NCBI GenBank assembly: GCA_945870115.1
Contig: CAMBRH010000168.1
Location: forward strand, 1 to 7,549
Source of the DNA: Chitinophaga pinensis
GTDB lineage: Bacteria > Bacteroidota > Bacteroidia > Flavobacteriales_D > Crocinitomicaceae
Direction: 5' to 3'
DNA length: 7,549 nt
The position numbers and the translations under genes are program-made. Of the stretch, positions 6,664 to 7,549 are shown piece after piece. The notes below the pieces were generated by a model. It saw only the letters and a program-made list of their open reading frames with translations. It did no database searches and was not told the origin of the DNA. The stretch's first letter is position 1. Every line of letters begins with the position of its first letter.

Positions 6664-6711
6664 TGATGCCGTAGGTATCAAATGTTTGTAACGACGGATG
6701 AAATCCGTCGT
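6664..6711. repeat. REP-like double-hairpin palindromic element
   Basis: Two stem-loops stand 10 nt apart in the xseB-folD gap. The first pairs TGATGCC (6664-6670) with GGTATCA (6674-6680) around GTA, a 7-bp stem with one G-T pair. The second pairs ACGACGGAT (6691-6699) with ATCCGTCGT (6703-6711) around GAA, a perfect 9-bp stem. The block is far richer in G+C than its surroundings. The two-hairpin layout with very short loops resembles REP sequences mobilised by IS200/IS605-like Y1 transposases (RAYTs). No such transposase is in the window. TAAAAGTA occurs at both 6635-6642 and 6711-6718, flanking the block. Neither hairpin is followed by a T-run on either strand, so terminator function is not obvious. 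A spurious 96-residue minus-strand frame runs through it. Confidence 0.7.
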
Positions 6712-6855
6712 AAAAGTATAAAGGTAATACGTTTTTGGCGTGTGTTTTTGTTTAAAAACCATGCCTAAAACCACTAAAAATAATATGAAGAAAAACAAAT
6801 GGGAAATAGAATTAAAATAATTAAGTAAATAATTACTAAATTGATTTATTAAAGT

Positions 6856-6863
6856 TAATTTTG
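6856..6863 (+). promoter_or_regulatory. folD promoter -7 box (TAATTTTG)
   Basis: TAATTTTG, in the context TTAATTTTGCACTACA, matches the Bacteroidota -7 consensus TAnnTTTG exactly and stands 30 nt before the folD ATG, implying a leader of about 20-25 nt. A TTG at 6841-6843 is only 12 nt upstream, too close for a standard -33, so the upstream element is uncertain. The surrounding 6712-6855 is AT-rich with no recognised gene. Confidence 0.6.
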
Positions 6864-6893
6864 CACTACAATTTAAAAAAACACTTTTCAAAA

Positions 6894-7549
6894 ATGGAGA
6901 TTTTAAACGGAAAAGAAACAGCAAAAACCATTAAAGAAGAAATTGCTTTAGCGGTAAAAAAACGCAAATCAGAAGGAAAAAAGATTCCACATTTAGCGGC
7001 GATTTTAATTGGTGGTGACGGAGGTTCAATGACTTATATCAACAACAAATTGAAATCTTGTGAAGAATGTGGTTTTGAAAGTACTTTGATGCGTTATGAT
7101 GATTCTATTTCTGAAGAAACTCTTTTGAATAAAATTAATTCCCTAAACGAAGACAAAAGCATTGATGGATTTATTGTTCAACTTCCACTTCCTCCGCACA
7201 TCGACGAAATGAAAGTGACATTAGCAATCGATCCAATGAAAGATGTTGATGGTTTTCACCCAATGAATTTAGGGAAAATGGCTTTAAATCTTCCATGTTT
7301 TATTTCTGCAACTCCTTCTGGAATTATCGAATTATTGATTCGAAATAACATCAAAACAGCAGGGAAAAAATGTGTGATTATCGGCCGTTCAAACATTGTT
7401 GGTATGCCTTTGAGTATTTTACTTTCTCAAAATGCAAATCCAGGAAATTGTACTGTAACCTTGGCGCATAGTCAAACGCAGAATTTAAAAGAAATTTGTT
7501 TAACTGCGGATATTTTAATCGCTGCAATTGGTCAACCAGAATTTGTAAC
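6894..7549 (+). CDS. folD: FolD, methylenetetrahydrofolate dehydrogenase / methenyltetrahydrofolate cyclohydrolase, C-terminal part outside window
   Basis: The frame opens with ATG at 6894 and runs off the right edge, showing 218 residues of a family of about 285-295. FolD interconverts 5,10-methylene-, 5,10-methenyl- and 10-formyl-tetrahydrofolate in the cytosol, supplying one-carbon units for purines, formyl-Met-tRNA and thymidylate balance. The folate site shows Y48 and K52 in SMTYINNKLKSC (the YxxxK pair), QLPLP at 96-100 and DPMKDVDGFHP at 113-123. The dinucleotide-binding domain shows GRSNIVGMP at 164-172. TPSG at 140-143 is the usual segment joining the two domains. The start is supported by the MEILNGKETA N-terminus, typical of the family, and by a promoter box 30 nt upstream. 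It probably forms its own transcription unit, because the 288-bp gap after xseB holds a palindromic element and this promoter. Confidence 0.96.
   Translation, partial: MEILNGKETAKTIKEEIALAVKKRKSEGKKIPHLAAILIGGDGGSMTYINNKLKSCEECGFESTLMRYDDSISEETLLNKINSLNEDKSIDGFIVQLPLPPHIDEMKVTLAIDPMKDVDGFHPMNLGKMALNLPCFISATPSGIIELLIRNNIKTAGKKCVIIGRSNIVGMPLSILLSQNANPGNCTVTLAHSQTQNLKEICLTADILIAAIGQPEFV

Noticed and set aside
6744..6759. Hairpin GTTTTT/AAAAAC with a 4-nt loop
   Set aside because: The stem is almost all A-T and lacks a following T-run; it is probably composition-driven.
6761..6820. 19-codon plus-strand frame (MPKTTKNN...), basic peptide, ATG to TAA
   Set aside because: It is too short to separate from chance in A-rich DNA, and has no promoter or recognisable homology.
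6634..6924. 96-residue minus-strand frame between xseB and folD
   Set aside because: It runs through the double hairpin and overlaps the folD promoter and start. Its C-terminal part is just the translated palindrome and the rest is low-complexity hydrophobic sequence from AT-rich DNA.

Overview
The window looks like a housekeeping stretch from an AT-rich member of the Bacteroidota, most likely a flavobacterium. Four things point that way: low G+C with A-rich rather than Shine-Dalgarno leaders, TAnnTTTG-type -7 promoter boxes (clearest before folD), protein sequences with flavobacterial-looking variants (for example the YNN and GHSTN motifs in XseA), and intergenic DNA of the AGAC/TCTA and CTTTGCG kinds that I associate with flavobacterial genomes. 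The taxonomic call rests on pattern recognition, not on a search.

Layout. On the minus strand, sufS (412-1647) is followed by sufE (311 to beyond the left edge). They encode a cysteine desulfurase and its sulfur-acceptor partner for Fe-S cluster assembly. A 231-bp divergent gap separates sufS from a plus-strand run: polA (1879-4701, DNA polymerase I with all three domains and all visible catalytic residues), xseA (4839-6272) and xseB (6411-6605), the large and small subunits of exonuclease VII, and folD (6894 to beyond the right edge), the bifunctional methylene-THF dehydrogenase/cyclohydrolase of one-carbon metabolism. polA and xseAB both act in DNA repair and replication. folD supplies folate one-carbon units, including those for purine and thymidylate synthesis. 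No phage, transposase, CRISPR or defence gene is visible.

The coding part is ordinary. The notable part is between the genes: all four co-directional gaps hold repeat-type DNA. The sufS-sufE gap and the xseA-xseB gap hold two divergent copies of one AGAC...GTCT/TCTA quasi-palindromic element. The polA-xseA gap holds eight CTTTGyG-like units, some of which create exact TAnnTTTG promoter-type boxes. Four 8-bp ATCyAAyn units abut the xseB start codon. The xseB-folD gap holds a REP-like double hairpin, flanked by an 8-bp direct repeat. In the proteins, two details stand out: a consensus-looking sliding-clamp-binding pentapeptide (QLDLF) in the PolA linker, and Asp-to-Asn changes at two conserved XseA motifs.

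I see no new multigene system here. The best leads are the intergenic repeats and what they do to expression of the genes they separate.
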